Source of the DNA: Circinella umbellata
Lineage: Eukaryota; Mucoromycota; Mucoromycetes; Mucorales; Lichtheimiaceae
Length of the DNA stretch: 64,000 nt
Direction of reading: 5' to 3'
Assembly (NCBI GenBank): GCA_025093555.1
Contig: JAIWNF010000019.1
Coordinates: 62,001-126,000 of the forward strand
The notes under the pieces were generated by a model, which ran no database searches, had not been told where the DNA came from, and worked only from the letters and a program-made list of their open reading frames with translations. Positions 62,167 to 64,000 of the stretch are shown here, one piece after another. Made by a program: the position numbers and the translations under genes. Each line of letters starts with the position of its first letter. The stretch's first letter is position 1.

Positions 62167-63549
62167 ATGGCAACCATGAAAGCAATTGTAGTTGAAGAAA
62201 CAGGTGGTGTTGACAAGTTGATTTATAAAGACATTCCTATTCCTGAACCCAAAGAAGGAACTGTTGTTATTAAAAATCATTTTATTGGTATGAAATAAAA
62301 AAAGAACTCTGGAAAAAAAAGAGGTGTTTTTTTTTTTTCAAATCAAAAGTATTGACTTTTTATCTACCTTTTTTTTTTCTAAAAAAAACAAATAGGTGTA
62401 AACTATATTGATACATATCATCGAAGTGGCCTTTATACACTACCTCTTCCCTTTGTTCTCGGTCGTGAAAGGTAATATATATATATATATAAAGAAATGT
62501 ATGCTTACTAATTATTATTTTTTGGGAATTTAGTGCTGGTGAAGTTACTGCTGTTGGTCCCGGTGTTGAAAACTTTAAAGTAGGTGATCGCGTTGTCTAT
62601 ATTGGTGGTTCCACTTATTCTGAATATTCAGAAGGCAAGGTGGATGCTGTTGAAAAGATCACCAATGATGTTTCATACGAAACAGCCGCTGCTATTGGTA
62701 TTCAAGCATTAACTGCTTGGACATTAGTTCGTGAATCATACCCTGTCCAAAAAGGAGGTAAAATATAAATATGTCAAAATTCATAAGTGATGAATTGGAG
62801 GGAGATAAAAGAAATGAAAATATATTTATATAATCTGATTCTTCTCCTCGTCACCTTTATAGATTACATCCTCGTTCATGCAGCTGCTGGAGGTGTAGGC
62901 CTATTATTGTGTCAATTGTCCAAGTACCTTGGTGCTACCGTCATTGGTACTGTGAGCTCTGCTGAAAAAGCTGCACTCGCACGCGAAAATGGTGCAGATT
63001 ATGTAATCAATTATACCGAAGAAGATGTTGTTGCCAAGGTCAATGAAATTACCAATGGATTAGGTTGTCATGGTATTTTCGATGGTGTCGGAAAATCTAC
63101 ATGGGATATCTCTTTACAATCTGCTCGTCGTCTTGGTTCAGTTATTAGCTTTGGTAATGCTAGTGGTGTTGTTCCTCCTGTAAGTTCATTCCTCTCACTT
63201 TTGATTTTTCCTTTTGTTTTCTTTCTTAATTATGATCTGTTAAATACTATAACTTTATAGTGCAACTTTTAAATTTTGCGTTGACAATTCCAATTTTATT
63301 TTATTTTAGATTTCTATTTCGATCTTGGCTCAAAAGAATCTTAAAATTATGCGTCCCACATTATACAATTATCTGGCAACACGCGAAGAATCCCATAAAT
63401 GGTGGGGTGAAGTATTTGAATTGTTAGCCAAAGGTGTGATTAAAACACATATTTATAAAGTTTACAACCTTGAAGATGCTAAACAAGCACATGTTGATAT
63501 TGAAAGTCGTAAGACAACTGGCAAACTTTTGCTTAAAACATCATTGTAA
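62167..63549 (+). CDS. ZTA1: NADPH:quinone oxidoreductase (zeta-crystallin type)
   Basis: Five exons (62167-62287, 62396-62471, 62534-62757, 62863-63179, 63310-63549) give 325 residues, normal for the family. It is a zinc-independent medium-chain dehydrogenase/reductase that reduces quinones with NADPH. The catalytic N-half has HFIGVNYIDTYHRSGLY (near 38-54) and GRESAGEVTAVGPGV. The Rossmann half has VHAAAGGVGLLLCQ (about 145-158), DGVGKSTWD and the end TTGKLLLKTSL. The zinc-binding cysteine cluster of alcohol dehydrogenases is absent, as expected. The first codons MATMKAIVVEETGG fit the family start. It sits behind a short divergent promoter shared with the YchF-like gene. The main alternative is another quinone reductase-like MDR with the same fold. 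Confidence 0.93.
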
Positions 63550-64000
63550 TTTTAAAACGAAAGAAGTCGTTTCACTTGTATATCATATTTAATAAACACA
63601 AATGTATATTAAAGAGACCCCGTTGTTTAGCTTTTGTTTCTATACAATAAATTGTTACCAAATATTTGGTTCATATATGTATTTCACCACTCTTTTTTTT
63701 CACAAGATAATGCTTATATACAGACGTTAATTAAGTCTCAGCAGGTAGCTTCTTGCTATGTAGCGATCAATAACTGTCATATCGATCAAAACGTAATAAA
63801 AGAATCAAGATGTGTAACTCAATAAGACCCCAAAAAAACAAACTTGAGATATTTTCTCGTCAGCGGTATAAATGGTACTATGCGTGTATGTATGTACATG
63901 TATAGTCTTCCATCCGTAACGATTTTGTGAATTATTATATAATACTGTATAAGAATAATACTTAAGTTAATCTTTGTGCGGCTGACCATATGATATATCA
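63550..64000. other. 3' flank of quinone oxidoreductase, no gene
   Basis: AT-rich DNA with an AATAAA at about 63590 that may serve as poly-A signal for the upstream gene. No further gene is seen before the window ends. Confidence 0.45.

Overview
The window looks like nuclear DNA of an early-diverging filamentous fungus, most likely Mucoromycota (Mucorales or a close relative). It is strongly AT-rich. Its genes are cut by many short introns of about 50-110 nt with GTAAGT-type donors and TATAG or TTAG acceptors. It carries ordinary fungal housekeeping genes with long AT-rich spacers, CT-rich leaders before several start codons, and many microsatellites. The phylum is inferred from gene style and was not tested. 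All gene models below were spliced by hand, so single-base errors at exon edges are possible.

Layout. From 1 to 8.1 kb the DNA is accessory-like. It holds a 290-bp hairpin-forming inverted repeat, a ladder of exon-like modules, a low-complexity acidic ORF (3297-4136, minus) and a possible coding relic. From 8.1 to 22.9 kb five conserved genes lie on the minus strand: acetyl-CoA hydrolase/CoA-transferase (ACH1), transaldolase, a PDCD2/Tsr4-type MYND protein, acetyl-CoA synthetase, and a GRAM-VASt-membrane sterol-transfer protein of the LAM/Aster type. Cyclin C and a small Swi5 recombination mediator follow on the plus strand (24.0-25.6 kb). From 25.6 to 36.4 kb there is a second accessory block. 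It has tandem 213-bp repeats, an acidic duplicated ORF broken by one in-frame TAA, a second ladder of exon-like modules, and a 14-15-bp minisatellite. From 36.5 to 63.5 kb are phospholipase D1 (21 exons), HMG-CoA reductase, an NTF2-like protein, a globin, acetyl-CoA acetyltransferase, a tail-anchored coiled-coil protein, an MFSD5-type MFS protein, a YchF-related GTPase and a quinone oxidoreductase.

How they fit together. ACH1, ACS, acetoacetyl-CoA thiolase, HMG-CoA reductase and the LAM-type sterol carrier all sit on the acetate, acetyl-CoA, mevalonate and sterol axis, although they are not one operon-like unit.

The most novel-looking item is an architecture seen twice, once in each accessory block. 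An acidic low-complexity ORF ends in a stop codon 6-13 nt before a consensus splice donor. It is then followed by 6-9 short repeated segments, each bounded by an acceptor and a donor. In both ladders the last segment can encode a similar motif, GIS-x-DGL. I do not recognise this as any described family.
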